This document shows, piece after piece, positions 15,331 to 24,309 of a stretch of 64,000 nt of DNA (the first letter of the stretch is position 1; each line of letters begins with the position of its first letter). The stretch comes from Candidatus Peribacteria bacterium RIFOXYB1_FULL_54_35 (GTDB taxonomy: Bacteria; Patescibacteriota; Gracilibacteria; Peribacterales; Peribacteraceae). Below the pieces are notes generated by a model. That model ran no database searches. It was not told the origin of the DNA and saw only the letters and a program-made list of their open reading frames with translations. A program made the translations under genes and the position numbers. The stretch covers positions 1 to 64,000 of the forward strand of contig MFYJ01000011.1 in NCBI GenBank assembly GCA_001787755.1, read 5' to 3'.

Positions 15331-16591
15331 AATCGTGCGCAAGGAGCTGCGCGTTGATCTGGCGGATGAGTTCCATCACAACTCCGACAACAATGATGAG
15401 TCCCGAACCGGAAATAATCAAATCCTGCGAACCCAGCGCCGAGTAGCGCGTGAAGAGGAGAGGGACAATGGCAACCACGGCGAGGAAGAGCCCGCCCCAC
15501 AGATTCATGCGGTTACTGACCTTGGCAAGAAGCTCTGCAGTCGGCTTGCCGGGACGCACACCGGGAATGAACCCGCCCCGCTTCTGGATGGTCTCTGCGA
15601 TGTCATCGGGCTTAAAGGTCACAGACACATAGAAGTAGGTGAAACCCATGACGAGCAGGAAATAGAGCGCCATGTACACCACGCTCGGATTCTGGGGATT
15701 GATGTAGATATTGATGAAATTCACCACAGGGCGGAACCGCTCTGCAGTGGAGAGGAACTGGGCAATGATCGCCGGAAGGGTGATGAGAGAGATGGCAAAG
15801 ATGATGGGGATCATTCCTGCCTGGTTGAGACGGATAGGGAGACTGGCCTGCACGCCGCGTCCTGCTCCCTGGTTCGCGTAGGTGATGGGGATGAGACGGT
15901 GTGCATCGGTAAAGAGCACCACCGCTACGAGCATAGCAAGCGATACAATGCTGAAGAGGTAGAACGCAGCCATTTTGCCTTCTCCGGCAATGAACATGGA
16001 ACTCACAACTGCGGGAATACCCGAAACGATTCCGGTGAAGATAATGAGGGAAATGCCGTTCCCTATGCCCTTCTCCGTAATGAGCTCTCCAAGCCACATG
16101 AGAAAGATGGAACCGGTAGTGACGAAGAGCATGGGACCAAGGACACCCGGGAAACTGAGATCCACCAGCCGTACCCCGCCCTGCCCGAGCAGGATGAGGA
16201 ACCCGTAGCTCTGTACGAAAGCAAGAGGGAGAGTGAGGTAGCGCGTGTATCGGTTGAGCTGTTGCTGGCCTGTTGCTCCTTCCTTACTGATTGCCTCGAG
16301 CTTAGGGAAGATGACAGTACAGAGCTGGATGATGATAGAAGCGTTAATGTAGGGAGAGAGCCCGAGCATTACGACGGAGAAGTTGTCTAAGGCTCCGCCG
16401 GTGAGGGCAGCAAATACCCCCACTGCACCTGCTCCTCCGCGTGAATCGAGAAACTGTGTGAGTGCGAACGTGTCCGCCCCAGGAACGGCGATATGCGCAA
16501 CAATGCGGTAGATAAAAAGCAGCCACAGCGTCACAAGGATGCGGCGTCGCAGTTCCTCAGATTGCCAGAGCTGTCGCAGATACCGGAACAT
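15314..16591 (-). CDS. secY: Preprotein translocase subunit SecY
   Basis: 425 aa with ten membrane segments. Forms the protein-conducting channel in the cytoplasmic membrane. Signatures: IYRIVAHIAVPGAD, plug-region MLGLSPYINASIIIQLC, WLGELITEKGIGNGISLIIF, and the cytoplasmic loop YANQGAGRGVQASLPIRLNQAGMIPIIFA followed by FKPDDIAETIQKRGGFIPGVRPGKPT. C-terminus normal. Downstream of rplO as in spc operons. Confidence 0.97.
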   Translation of the reverse strand: MFRYLRQLWQSEELRRRILVTLWLLFIYRIVAHIAVPGADTFALTQFLDSRGGAGAVGVFAALTGGALDNFSVVMLGLSPYINASIIIQLCTVIFPKLEAISKEGATGQQQLNRYTRYLTLPLAFVQSYGFLILLGQGGVRLVDLSFPGVLGPMLFVTTGSIFLMWLGELITEKGIGNGISLIIFTGIVSGIPAVVSSMFIAGEGKMAAFYLFSIVSLAMLVAVVLFTDAHRLIPITYANQGAGRGVQASLPIRLNQAGMIPIIFAISLITLPAIIAQFLSTAERFRPVVNFINIYINPQNPSVVYMALYFLLVMGFTYFYVSVTFKPDDIAETIQKRGGFIPGVRPGKPTAELLAKVSNRMNLWGGLFLAVVAIVPLLFTRYSALGSQDLIISGSGLIIVVGVVMELIRQINAQLLAHDYEKLV

Positions 16592-16660
16592 GATGAAGGA
16601 TGGAGCGCAGGAGAAATACCTCGCTTACAGGGCCATAGTCTCCTTAGTGGCCCTCCATTG

Positions 16661-17107
16661 TCAATTGGAGGAAGTGGTAACCTTGCCACCGGCCTTAGAA
16701 ACAGCCTCACGTGCCTTTGCGGAAGCCGCATCGACTGTGAGGGTGTACTTCTTGCTCACCTCTCCGCTCCCGAGCAGCTTAATGGGCCGCTTGGTGCGCA
16801 CAAGTCGCGCCGCACGAAGAGCCGACTGGTCGTAGTCCCCCGCCGGCAGTTTCTTCTCAAGCATCGAGAGGTTCACCACCTCGTACTCGGTACGGCCGAG
16901 GCTGGTAAATCCGCCGAATTTGGGCTGGCGGCGCAGGAGTGGCGTCTGGCCTCCCTCAAACCCGAAACGCTGTCCTTTCCCCGTACGGGCATGCTGCCCC
17001 TTGGTCCCGCGACCTGCTGTTGTCCCGCCACCGGCACTGTTGCCACGGGCAATGCGTTTGCGTGGTCTACGAGAACCCGGCGCTGGACGGAGCGTGTGGA
17101 GATTCAT
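16661..17107 (-). CDS. rplO: Ribosomal protein uL15
   Basis: 148 aa. 50S assembly protein. Start 17107 (MNLHTLRPAPGSRRPRKRIARG) is canonical; signatures GGGTTAGRGTKGQHARTGKG, RFGFEGGQTPLLRRQPKFGGF and the late VDAASAKAREAVSKAGGKV. rpmD (uL30), normally just upstream of rplO, is absent; instead the upstream neighbour is a divergent CAP-domain gene. Confidence 0.97.
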   Translation of the reverse strand: MNLHTLRPAPGSRRPRKRIARGNSAGGGTTAGRGTKGQHARTGKGQRFGFEGGQTPLLRRQPKFGGFTSLGRTEYEVVNLSMLEKKLPAGDYDQSALRAARLVRTKRPIKLLGSGEVSKKYTLTVDAASAKAREAVSKAGGKVTTSSN

Positions 17108-17304
17108 AGGAAATCTTTTGAATCGGGCACGCATGATAGTGGCTGCACAGCACCCCGACAAGAAAAAGTGGATAAAAATGGCCCATAGCTCTTCGCTATC
17201 AGGAATGAGTGAAGTGCTTAAGCAGTAAGACCGTAGGATGTAAATCAACCGTAAGGTCTCGCTGGAAGCTGGAAGGGCTGGAAGCTGCTAAAAAAGCCAT
17301 TCTG

Positions 17305-17313
17305 TGGTACAAT
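17305..17313 (+). promoter_or_regulatory. Extended -10 promoter element
   Basis: TGGTACAAT, 12 nt before ATG 17326. The very short distance implies a nearly leaderless transcript. The same TGGTACAAT occurs inside lysS before the HD-domain start codon. Confidence 0.5.
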
Positions 17314-17325
17314 AAGAGGATTTCT

Positions 17326-18552
17326 ATGCCTTCATTCCGGCACCAGACATCTTCTCTCCTCCTTGCAGGCCTCGTCTGTATCCTCTGCATCACCCCTGCA
17401 GAACGCTGCAATGCCCAGAACCGCGCACAGCAGGTGACATACGTCACGCGGTCAGAAGCAGCACAGTTTCTCCTGAAACGGAGCAATAGAGTCATCCCCT
17501 ACATCATGAATAACGGAAAGTATTCTGACGTCATAGACGGAGAACCATACGCAAGGTACGTTCTCTACGCAGCAGGAATAGGCATGTGGTCCCCTGACCC
17601 GGCAACAAATCGTCTCCACCCACACAAACCCATCAGCCGTGGTGAGTTCCTCCAGATGCTTGCCGCTGTATTCAATCTTCCCCTGAATATGGCACAGAAC
17701 TTCGAAGATGTGCAGGGGGGAGACTGGGATGCCCCCTACGCAGGGATTGCACGGAAGTACGGCATTTTCCATGACCCACGGGATGCACAGAGACTGCGCT
17801 CAGAACTGCCCGTGACACACGAGGAAGTAAGCACAAATCTCTCCACGCTCTTTGCTGAGCAGCCGGATTTGCGTCCTGTACAGCACATTCTCATCCACAA
17901 AGTGGTGTACGAGGACACGGACAGCAGACGCGCACAACCGGAGCAACCTGACCGAAACATGCTTTACTCCTACACCACAGTGACAAGCCGCAGCCAGATA
18001 CGCGAGTCTCTCCAGCAGATAAAGAATCTCGAACGGTCCAATGCCGATGTCATTCAGGACCAGATTATCATCGCAGTGAACAAGGAACGTGAGAAGGCGG
18101 GTCTTGCCTCCCTTTCAGTCAATATGCAACTAGAGGCAACTGCAGAGCAACACGCAAAAGACATGCAAGCACGGGGATACTTCAGCCACTTCACCCCTGA
18201 AGGAAAAAGTTTCGTCGACCGGATAAAAGACTCCGGCTACACCGACATAGACCCCATCGCCTGCGGCTGTACACAGGTGCTCACCGTTCCAAAGGGAAAG
18301 GAACAGCGCAGAGAAACCAAACCGGACTATGCGGTGTACTCCCGAGACGTCTGCCACTGCCAGCCGAAATTTGCACTGGGGGAAAACCTGGCACAGGGGC
18401 AACTCACTCCGGAGGAAGTTGTGCGCGACTGGATGAGATCAGAAGGACACCGGCAGAACATCCTGCAACCGGCATTCACTGAAATTGGTGTGGGCATCTT
18501 CCGGGACATGTGGGTGCAGAACTTCGGGAATTTTGAGCTTGTGCTTCCCTGA
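17326..18552 (+). CDS. Secreted SLH-like / CAP (SCP) domain protein
   Basis: 408 aa. Signal peptide (about 1-30, ending CNAQ). N-terminal part (about 38-190) holds SLH-like repeats (SEAAQFLLKRSNRVIPYIMNN, FEDVQGGDWDAPYAGIARKYGIFHDP). C-terminal part (about 255-405) is a CAP domain: NKEREKAGLASLSVNMQLEATAEQHAKDM, YFSHFTPEGKSFVDRI, LGENLAQGQ, WMRSEGHRQNILQPAFTEIGVGI. The CAP core is split by a Cys-rich insert (ACGCTQV...DVCHCQPKF). Likely exported and wall- or S-layer-associated. Paralog at 51886. Inserted, on the opposite strand, into the ribosomal operon between rplO and rpsE. Confidence 0.88.
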   Translation: MPSFRHQTSSLLLAGLVCILCITPAERCNAQNRAQQVTYVTRSEAAQFLLKRSNRVIPYIMNNGKYSDVIDGEPYARYVLYAAGIGMWSPDPATNRLHPHKPISRGEFLQMLAAVFNLPLNMAQNFEDVQGGDWDAPYAGIARKYGIFHDPRDAQRLRSELPVTHEEVSTNLSTLFAEQPDLRPVQHILIHKVVYEDTDSRRAQPEQPDRNMLYSYTTVTSRSQIRESLQQIKNLERSNADVIQDQIIIAVNKEREKAGLASLSVNMQLEATAEQHAKDMQARGYFSHFTPEGKSFVDRIKDSGYTDIDPIACGCTQVLTVPKGKEQRRETKPDYAVYSRDVCHCQPKFALGENLAQGQLTPEEVVRDWMRSEGHRQNILQPAFTEIGVGIFRDMWVQNFGNFELVLP

Positions 18553-18555
18553 ACA

Positions 18556-18608
18556 GGCCGTAGAGACGCACCGGCGTACAGACGCACCGGCGGTGCGTCT
18601 CTACGGCC
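18556..18608. terminator. 18-bp inverted repeat between convergent genes (bidirectional terminator)
   Basis: GGCCGTAGAGACGCACCG (18556-18573) and its exact complement at 18591-18608, with an additional GACGCACCGG copy in the loop. The right arm contains the TAG stop of the DJ-1/PfpI gene. GTAGAGACGC-type palindromes are common REP-like sequences in other bacteria. Confidence 0.7.
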
Positions 18609-19116
18609 GAATGCTCGCAATCGTTTTCCCAAACTCTTCCGCCGCATCAGGACCATTGGCTGTGACGACGATGCCATCGACTGTCACAAGTTCCCCCGTG
18701 TACTCCGCACCGTACTGCTCAAGAATTCCTGCCTGTTCACCGGCGCTATCCCACACTGTTGCGCGCCTCCCCTCAAGAACATGCGCTTTCGCAAGAATCG
18801 TCGGCGCAATGCAAATAGCGCCGAGAGGCTTGCCTGCCCGCACCGTCTCCTGCGCGAGATGCAGGGCATCGGGATCTGAGGCGAGGGAAGCTGCTCCCGG
18901 CCCTCCAATGAAAGCAACACGATCATAGTCGCCGACTTCCACATCACGGAGAGCAAGCGCAGCCTTCTCCTTGCCGCCAAATTTCCCCCGGCAGTCCCCC
19001 GCTTCTCTGCTTGCAAGTACAATGTCAAAACCAGCGCTGAGGAGCCCCTTCCGCGTTCCCTCAAGTTCCTTATCCTGATATCCCTCCTGTGCAATGATCA
19101 CAAGTACTTTGGACAT
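18601..19116 (-). CDS. DJ-1/PfpI family protein
   Basis: 171 aa, full-length single domain. Contains the nucleophile elbow GAICIAPTILAKA with Cys, an upstream acidic residue (GYQDKELEGT), FIGGPGAASLASDP and a late VTANGPDAAEEF. Family members act as glyoxalases/deglycases, chaperones or proteases; the exact activity cannot be read here. Cytoplasmic, no signal. Its stop codon is provided by an inverted repeat. Together with the CAP gene it separates rpsE from rplO. Confidence 0.92.
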   Translation of the reverse strand: MSKVLVIIAQEGYQDKELEGTRKGLLSAGFDIVLASREAGDCRGKFGGKEKAALALRDVEVGDYDRVAFIGGPGAASLASDPDALHLAQETVRAGKPLGAICIAPTILAKAHVLEGRRATVWDSAGEQAGILEQYGAEYTGELVTVDGIVVTANGPDAAEEFGKTIASIRP

Positions 19117-19152
19117 GTGCTCATTCTAACACGGAAAATGGAATTCGACACT

Positions 19153-19272
19153 GAGTAGCTTGTTAGCTTTTTAGCTTCATTAGCTGCATTAGGAAAGTAA
19201 CAAGATATCAGATCCAAAATCTGAATCCCTAATGAAGCTAATGAAGCTAATCATCTAATGAAGCTAATAAGC
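19153..19272. repeat. Hairpin element H5 (AGCTTCATT units)
   Basis: Left arm: tandem AGCTTGTT/AGCTTTTT/AGCTTCATT/AGCTGCATT units; right arm: CTAATGAAG units in reverse complement, repeated four times, ending 4 nt before the rpsE stop. The loop contains CAGATCCAAAATCTG. Its arm units are the same as those of the element inside the 23S gene (H6). Confidence 0.85.
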
Positions 19273-19275
19273 TCA

Positions 19276-19956
19276 TCAGCCAACGAGCGTGCCCTCTTCG
19301 TCGATGTCTCCCCTGGAAATTTCCCGTACCTCCACACCCTCCAGAGCGTCTTTGTCTGCCTGTGCAGCCTCCGCCTGCTCCACCTTCACTTCCTTCTTCT
19401 TGCGCTTCTTCCCTTCCTCGGGCTCCCCTGCTACTGCCGGTACAAACGGCGTTCCCGCTTCAGGTTGAAAATTGCCATGGAGTTTTTCAAGCGCCTTCAT
19501 AACACACTGCGCATTCACGAGCTTATTCGAAGTCCCAAAACGCTTGCTGAGCACATTCTTCACACCTGCATGTTCTAAAACAACGCGCAGTGCACCGCCG
19601 GCAATTACCCCCGTACCTTCGGAGGCCGGCAGGAGACGAATGCGAGCCGCCTTATGCTTCACATCTATCTCATGCGGGATGGTGCCGCCTACGAGGGGAA
19701 CGCGAATCATGTGGCGCTTGGCATCGGCCGTTGCTTTCCTCACTGCAGCCTGCACATCATTGGCTTTGCCAGTGCCAAGACCCACCTTGCCCTTCTTGTT
19801 GCCAATAACCACTACCGCGCGAAAGCGCATGCGGCGTCCACCGGCAACCACACGCGTCACACGGTCCACAGACAATGTCGCTTCCTCAAACTCTTGTGGT
19901 TCCCGCCGTGCTGAGCGGTTACCTCTGCGTCGTTCTGGCTGGGATGTTTTCGCCAT
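19276..19956 (-). CDS. rpsE: Ribosomal protein uS5 with C-terminal extension
   Basis: 226 aa versus about 167. N-terminal dsRBD-like domain (VDRVTRVVAGGRRMRFRAVVVIGNKKGKVGLGTGKA), C-terminal fold (LLPASEGTGVIAGGALRVVLEHAGVKNVLSKRFGTSNKLV), then about 55 residues rich in Lys/Glu (EEGKKRKKKEVKVEQAEAAQ). Acts in decoding fidelity and mRNA entry. Last gene of the upstream ribosomal block; followed by hairpin H5. Confidence 0.96.
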   Translation of the reverse strand: MAKTSQPERRRGNRSARREPQEFEEATLSVDRVTRVVAGGRRMRFRAVVVIGNKKGKVGLGTGKANDVQAAVRKATADAKRHMIRVPLVGGTIPHEIDVKHKAARIRLLPASEGTGVIAGGALRVVLEHAGVKNVLSKRFGTSNKLVNAQCVMKALEKLHGNFQPEAGTPFVPAVAGEPEEGKKRKKKEVKVEQAEAAQADKDALEGVEVREISRGDIDEEGTLVG

Positions 19957-19967
19957 GGAAAAAGGGA

Positions 19968-20312
19968 TTAGAAAGTGAGACCGCCACTGCGAGCGGCTTC
20001 GGCCAGTTCCTTCACGCGGCCATGATACTTGTAAGCATTGCGGTCAAAAACGACAGCGTCGATTTTTGCGTCCTTTGCCTTCTTCGCCACCGCCGCACCA
20101 AGCTTCTTTGCCCCTTCCATATTCGGCCGGGCCTTGAGTTCCTTAGTGCTCATTGCAATGAGTGTCTTGCCCGCGTCGTCATCGATGAGCTGGACTGTCA
20201 TCCTCGTGAGCGACCGGCTCACAGTCATACGCGGGCATACGGCACTGCCGCGCACCTTGCTGCGAATGCGATTCTTACGGGCGAGCCGATTCTGAAGTTT
20301 CTTCAGTCTCAT
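19968..20312 (-). CDS. rplR: Ribosomal protein uL18
   Basis: 114 aa. Binds 5S rRNA. Start 20312 (MRLKKLQNRLARKNRIRSKVRG) is canonical. AMSTKELKA, KLGAAVAKKAKDAKIDAVVFDRNAYKYHGRVKELAEAAR and GGLTF at the C-terminus. Of interest because the 5S locus in this window is duplicated and nested. Confidence 0.97.
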   Translation of the reverse strand: MRLKKLQNRLARKNRIRSKVRGSAVCPRMTVSRSLTRMTVQLIDDDAGKTLIAMSTKELKARPNMEGAKKLGAAVAKKAKDAKIDAVVFDRNAYKYHGRVKELAEAARSGGLTF

Positions 20313-20313
20313 A

Positions 20314-20895
20314 CTATGCGGCAGTAGTTTTGGCAGCGGCAGCTTTGCCGGGCTTGCGACGGACAAATTCATCCACGTAGCGGATACCTTTCCCCTTGTA
20401 GGGCTCCGGCGGCCGGTACCCGCGGATATCGGAAGCCACCTGCCCCACAAGCTGCTTGTCTATTCCCCTCACAATGAGAACGTTCTTATTCTGCTCCTCC
20501 TGCAAAATCTCAATGCCATCTGGCAGAGTGAAATTGATGGGATGTGAAAAGCCGAGATGGAGCGTGAGCATCTTTCCTTTCACCTGCGCTTTGTAGCCCA
20601 CTCCAATGATCTCCAGACGCTTCTCGTAGCCCTGATGCACACCCTGAACCATATTGGCAATGAGCTGGCGGGTGAGCCCATGGAGCGCACGGTGCTTATC
20701 TTCATCCCCCTTGCGGTCCACGAAAACCTGATTCCCCTCAACCTTCACCATAATCTCTGGCAGATACGCATAGGAAAGTGAGCCCTTTGGCCCCTTCACA
20801 GTAACAGTACCGCCCGAAGCGGGAGCCGTTGAGAGTTTGACCTCAACAGTCACGCCGGAGGGAAAAGCCACTGGTTTTTTTCCTATTCGAGACAT
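20314..20895 (-). CDS. rplF: Ribosomal protein uL6
   Basis: 193 aa. Two-domain 50S protein near the factor-binding site. MSRIGKKPVAFPSGVTV, VKGPKGSLS, LTRQLIANMVQGVHQGYEKRLEIIGVGYKAQVKG, and C-terminal GIDKQLVGQVASDIRGYRPPEPYKGKGIRY. Ends with a short Ala/Lys-rich tail. 1 nt upstream of rplR. Confidence 0.97.
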   Translation of the reverse strand: MSRIGKKPVAFPSGVTVEVKLSTAPASGGTVTVKGPKGSLSYAYLPEIMVKVEGNQVFVDRKGDEDKHRALHGLTRQLIANMVQGVHQGYEKRLEIIGVGYKAQVKGKMLTLHLGFSHPINFTLPDGIEILQEEQNKNVLIVRGIDKQLVGQVASDIRGYRPPEPYKGKGIRYVDEFVRRKPGKAAAAKTTAA

Positions 20896-20898
20896 GCA

Positions 20899-21288
20899 TT
20901 AAGAAATGGTACAGAGAACTTCCCCTCCAAGCTTGCGCTTGCGAGCCTCTTTATCAGTGAGCAGTCCTTCGCTCGTCGTGAGAACGGCCATGCCAAACCC
21001 GCGGAGTACAGGCTTGAGATCCTCATATCCTTTGTACGCGCGGCGCCCCGGCTTCGAAACTCTGGCAAGGGTAAGCCTGGGTTTCCCCTCCACAAATGCA
21101 ATAACAAGATGCTGCTTGGGTGCCTCTCCCTCCACTTGCACATCGGCTATCCAGCCTTCCGCCTTCAGAATATCGCACAACTGCTTCTTCAGCCTGGAAT
21201 GCGGCGCAGAGCAGGTAGTGTGGTTGGCCGCCTGTGCATTGCGCATGCGGGTGAGGAGGTCGCCGATGGGGTCTGTAACGTAGGTCAT
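20899..21288 (-). CDS. rpsH: Ribosomal protein uS8
   Basis: 129 aa. Central-domain 30S assembly protein. DPIGDLLTRMRNAQAANH, ILKAEGWIADVQ, SKPGRRAYKGYEDLKPVLRGFGMAVLTTSEGLLTDKEAR and GGEVLCTIS. In E. coli S8 also represses the spc operon; no such operator could be verified here. Confidence 0.97.
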   Translation of the reverse strand: MTYVTDPIGDLLTRMRNAQAANHTTCSAPHSRLKKQLCDILKAEGWIADVQVEGEAPKQHLVIAFVEGKPRLTLARVSKPGRRAYKGYEDLKPVLRGFGMAVLTTSEGLLTDKEARKRKLGGEVLCTIS

Positions 21289-21309
21289 AGTTGGGATCGG
21301 AGCGTGAGC

Positions 21310-21534
21310 TTACCAGGAAGACTTTTGCACACCAGGAATTTCACCATTGCTTGCAAGCTCACGGAAGCAGATACGGCAAATACTGAAGAAGCGCATGTAC
21401 CCGTGACGGCGGCCGCAGAGCTTGCAGCGGTTGTACACCCTCGTCGGAAATTTGGACTTGCGTCCTTCACTCTTCGCACGAAGGTATTTCTGTAGACTCT
21501 CGCGTTGCTTGTTCAGGAGGGCAGTACGGGCCAT
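21310..21534 (-). CDS. rpsN: Ribosomal protein uS14, zinc type
   Basis: 74 aa. Short zinc-binding (type Z) form with ligands CKLC and CRIC ([26 protein letters not shown]). The N-terminal 13 residues ([13 protein letters not shown]) are slightly longer than the usual 61-aa form. Between rplE and rpsH. Confidence 0.96.
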   Translation of the reverse strand: MARTALLNKQRESLQKYLRAKSEGRKSKFPTRVYNRCKLCGRRHGYMRFFSICRICFRELASNGEIPGVQKSSW

Positions 21535-21552
21535 AGAGGAGGAAAAGGATTA

Positions 21553-22293
21553 CTAAGTATTAGGCTTTTTGGCTTTTCTTTCAATGGAAGCATCATTTTT
21601 CTGGCCGCCGGTTTCCTGTGTCTTGCCGGAAGCATCCGGTGCGGTTTCGGCTGTTGCAGAAGATGCTCTCTCCCGTGCGACAGCTTCTCTGGCCACTCGC
21701 TCTTCACGCCTCTTGCGCTCTTCTTCTTCCTCTTTCTTTTTCTCCCTCTCCGGCCTGAAAGGAACACCCATTTCCTTGAGAAGGGCAAATGCTTCCTCGT
21801 CACTTTCCGCAGTCGTCGTAATTTGCACTTGCAGACCGAAAATCTGCTTTGCATCCGCCGGTGGTACCTCCGGGAAAATCGAGTGGTCACGAATACCAAT
21901 GGCGTAATTGCCATGACCATCGAGTTTCCGCGGCAGTCCTCTGAAATCACGGATGCGCGGCAGCGCGTAGCTGAGGAGCCGGTCGAGGAACTGCTCCATA
22001 CGCTGCCCGCGCAGGGTGACAACGGAACCGACCACTATGCCTTTCTTCGTCTTGAAATTGGAAATAGCCGCACGAGCCCGGGTCATCACAGGCTTCTGTC
22101 CTGTGATCTTGGTGAGACATTCCGCAACGTACTCGCGCATTTCCTGGCTATCCATTTTGCTCTTATTGATTCCAACATTGACCACGACCTTCTCAAGACG
22201 CGGCAGCGCGTGGGGATTCTGTATCCCCAGCTCTTTTTCGAGAGCCTTGGTAATTGGACCACGGAGCCGCTTATGGAGAGAATCGTATGCCAT
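21553..22293 (-). CDS. rplE: Ribosomal protein uL5 with C-terminal extension
   Basis: 246 aa versus about 180. 5S rRNA-binding protein. Core: LEKVVVNVGINKS, ITGQKPVMTRARAAISNFKTKKG, VTLRGQRMEQFLDRLLSYALPRIRDFRGL, GNYAIGIRDHSIFPEV and TTTAESDEEAFALLKEMGVPF. Residues about 182-246 are a highly charged EKKKEEEEERKRREER then Ala/Ser/Thr-rich tail. Confidence 0.96.
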   Translation of the reverse strand: MAYDSLHKRLRGPITKALEKELGIQNPHALPRLEKVVVNVGINKSKMDSQEMREYVAECLTKITGQKPVMTRARAAISNFKTKKGIVVGSVVTLRGQRMEQFLDRLLSYALPRIRDFRGLPRKLDGHGNYAIGIRDHSIFPEVPPADAKQIFGLQVQITTTAESDEEAFALLKEMGVPFRPEREKKKEEEEERKRREERVAREAVARERASSATAETAPDASGKTQETGGQKNDASIERKAKKPNT

Positions 22294-22313
22294 GTATACA
22301 AAGAGGAATTACA

Positions 22314-22877
22314 TCATCCGCCACGCTCATGGGAAATGAGATCCGGGATCTTCCCTTGCGCCGGTACTGCATGATCCTTGCCACTCTTTCTCGCGTCAGA
22401 CATCTCATCGGTCCCCGCCTCTGCCGCCTCTCCTGCACCAAAACTTACCTTCTTCCAGAAGGGTTTCTTCTCCGGCTTCTCCACCTTCTGCACATCACCC
22501 TTCTTCGCTGCCTTTGCTTTTTCTCCCGCACCTGCACCCTGCTTGGGAGCCGTGGATTTCGCAACTGTGTGAGTGACCACTTCTCCGCTCCTCTTCGCAA
22601 TGCGCTCCTTCTTCCCCTTCTCACTGATCCTCACGCCCATCCGGGTACGCTTCCTGGTCTTCGGATCCACAACCATCACATTACTCACTGCAATGCTTGC
22701 CTCGTACTGCAGGCGGCGTCCGGGTTGCTGTGATGTAGCTTTCACATGCTTCGTGCGCATGTTGATGCCAGCAACAATGATGCGCCGGGTAGTGGAAAGG
22801 ACACGGAGCACTGCCCCTGTCTTGCCCTTGTCTTTGCCGGTGATCACGACGACATGGTCGCCAGTATGGATTTTCAT
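22314..22877 (-). CDS. rplX: Ribosomal protein uL24 with long C-terminal extension
   Basis: 187 aa versus about 104. KOW motif ([22 protein letters not shown]), [26 protein letters not shown] and [18 protein letters not shown]. From about residue 105 a Lys/Ala/Gly/Pro-rich tail that ends ISHERGG. Overlaps rplN by 4 nt. Confidence 0.95.
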   Translation of the reverse strand: MKIHTGDHVVVITGKDKGKTGAVLRVLSTTRRIIVAGINMRTKHVKATSQQPGRRLQYEASIAVSNVMVVDPKTRKRTRMGVRISEKGKKERIAKRSGEVVTHTVAKSTAPKQGAGAGEKAKAAKKGDVQKVEKPEKKPFWKKVSFGAGEAAEAGTDEMSDARKSGKDHAVPAQGKIPDLISHERGG

Positions 22878-23242
22878 AGGACGTCGGGAGCAAGAGAAAT
22901 GATTTTCTGGAAACCTTTGGCACGCAGCTCTCTCGCAACAGGCCCGAACACGCGGGTGCCCTTGGGCAACAGATCTCCTCCAATGATCACACAGGCGTTG
23001 TCGTCGAAGCGGATACCGCTTCCATCTTTACGTCGTGTGAGGGTTTTCATGCGGACAATCACTGCGCGCTGCACAGACTTCTTTCTCACGGTCCCACGGG
23101 GAGCAGCATCCTTCACTGCAACGACAATAACATCTCCCACATACGCGTAACGTCTCCGGGTACCGCCGAGCACTTTAATGCACTGGACACTCTTCGCACC
23201 CGTGTTATCTGCCACATTGAGATAGCTCTGCACCTGAATCAT
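22874..23242 (-). CDS. rplN: Ribosomal protein uL14
   Basis: 122 aa, standard. [58 protein letters not shown] and [32 protein letters not shown]. Intersubunit face of the 50S. 4-nt overlaps at both ends with rpsQ and rplX. Confidence 0.98.
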   Translation of the reverse strand: MIQVQSYLNVADNTGAKSVQCIKVLGGTRRRYAYVGDVIVVAVKDAAPRGTVRKKSVQRAVIVRMKTLTRRKDGSGIRFDDNACVIIGGDLLPKGTRVFGPVARELRAKGFQKIISLAPDVL

Positions 23243-23601
23243 GACTGCTTGGGGGAAGATTCTTCCGGTGCATTCCCTTTCTTCTTCTCCGGTACCGGCG
23301 GTGCAACCTTCTCGCGATGTATCACCTTCTCCACTTCCGCCTCCGTTGTGACTTCTTCAACCTCTACCGCTTTCTTGACGATCTCAAGCACCTTAAAGTG
23401 CTTGCGCTTGCTGAGAGGACGGCACTCGCCGATCACTACAAGATCTCCCTCATGCACCTGATGCCCCGCAGGATCTGCGAGGAACTTCTTACTCACTTTG
23501 AAGCGCTTCTTGTACTTTGGATGAAACGCCAGCGAGTCCACAGTCACCGTTACGGTGCCTGTCATCTTCGTGGAGGTAATGGTGCCTTTCTTCTTTCTCA
23601 T
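23239..23601 (-). CDS. rpsQ: Ribosomal protein uS17 with C-terminal extension
   Basis: 120 aa versus about 85. OB-fold: [61 protein letters not shown]. Residues about 80-120 are Glu/Lys/Pro-rich. Start 23601 overlaps the rpmC stop by 4 nt; the upstream extension covers rpmC and is rejected. Confidence 0.96.
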   Translation of the reverse strand: MRKKKGTITSTKMTGTVTVTVDSLAFHPKYKKRFKVSKKFLADPAGHQVHEGDLVVIGECRPLSKRKHFKVLEIVKKAVEVEEVTTEAEVEKVIHREKVAPPVPEKKKGNAPEESSPKQS

Positions 23602-23888
23602 GATTTCTTGGAGGGGGAATGCGCATGTTTTGCTGCGCTTTTCTGGGAGACGGATACTGTACTTCCTGGCTTCTGAGCGGGCAACTCCTCTGTCTGCTTT
23701 TCTGCCAGCACAGTACACATGCGTGCGAGCTGCCTTTTTTCACCCCTGTACTTGGCCGTATCCTTCTCCTTGCGCAACTTCACACCAAGACGCAGCTTGC
23801 TCACCGTGTGTTCCTGCGCACGTATCTCACCCAGCAGATCTTTGATCTGCATTCTTCTGAGCTCGGCAATGGAGGTCTGCTTTGTCAT
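23598..23888 (-). CDS. rpmC: Ribosomal protein uL29
   Basis: 96 aa versus about 65. Helical hairpin with IAELRRMQIKDLLGEIRAQEHTVSKLRLGV and KYRGEKRQLARMCTVLAEK; Ser/Lys-rich tail of about 30 residues. Exit-tunnel protein that helps bind trigger factor and SRP. 4-nt overlaps with rplP and rpsQ. Confidence 0.94.
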   Translation of the reverse strand: MTKQTSIAELRRMQIKDLLGEIRAQEHTVSKLRLGVKLRKEKDTAKYRGEKRQLARMCTVLAEKQTEELPAQKPGSTVSVSQKSAAKHAHSPSKKS

Positions 23889-24307
23889 GAGTGCGCTATG
23901 CGGGTAACAACTTTCGTCTTGAATGGGAGTTTAAAGCCAGCGAGACGCAGTGCCTCACGGGCAGCGTCCACGGAGAGGCCATCCATCTCAAAGAGAATGG
24001 TCCCTGCTTTTACAACGCGGGCCCAATACTCCGGCGTTCCTTTTCCGGAACCCATAGGCACCTCCGCAGCCTTCTTGGTCACTGGCACATCAGGGAAAAC
24101 GCGAACCCAGATCTTTCCCCCGCGCTGCACACTGTGCGTCATGGCACGGCGTGCTGCCTCAATCTGACGCGCAGTAATCTCCCCGTTGCTCATAGCTTTC
24201 AGACCAACGGAGCCAAACGCGAGAGAGGTCTCACGATGCGCCGTGCCGGAGAACATGCCACGGCGTCTGTGCTGCTTCCGGTGTTTTGCTTTTTTCGGCT
24301 CAAGCAT
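23885..24307 (-). CDS. rplP: Ribosomal protein uL16
   Basis: 140 aa. MLEPKKAKHRKQHRRRGMFSG, EITARQIEAARRAMTH, GGKIWVRVFPDVPVTKKAAEVPMGSGKGTPEYWARVV. Contacts A-site tRNA near the peptidyl-transferase centre. The arginine-containing MGSGKG(x)PE loop typical of the family is intact. Confidence 0.97.
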   Translation of the reverse strand: MLEPKKAKHRKQHRRRGMFSGTAHRETSLAFGSVGLKAMSNGEITARQIEAARRAMTHSVQRGGKIWVRVFPDVPVTKKAAEVPMGSGKGTPEYWARVVKAGTILFEMDGLSVDAAREALRLAGFKLPFKTKVVTRIAHS

Positions 24308-24309
24308 AG

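Noticed and set aside
15335-16390. Long plus-strand ORF opposite secY (and similar ones opposite 4085-4993 and 6333-7196)
   Set aside because: Shadow frames of real membrane-protein genes; His/Asp/Glu-rich translation is the antisense of hydrophobic codons.
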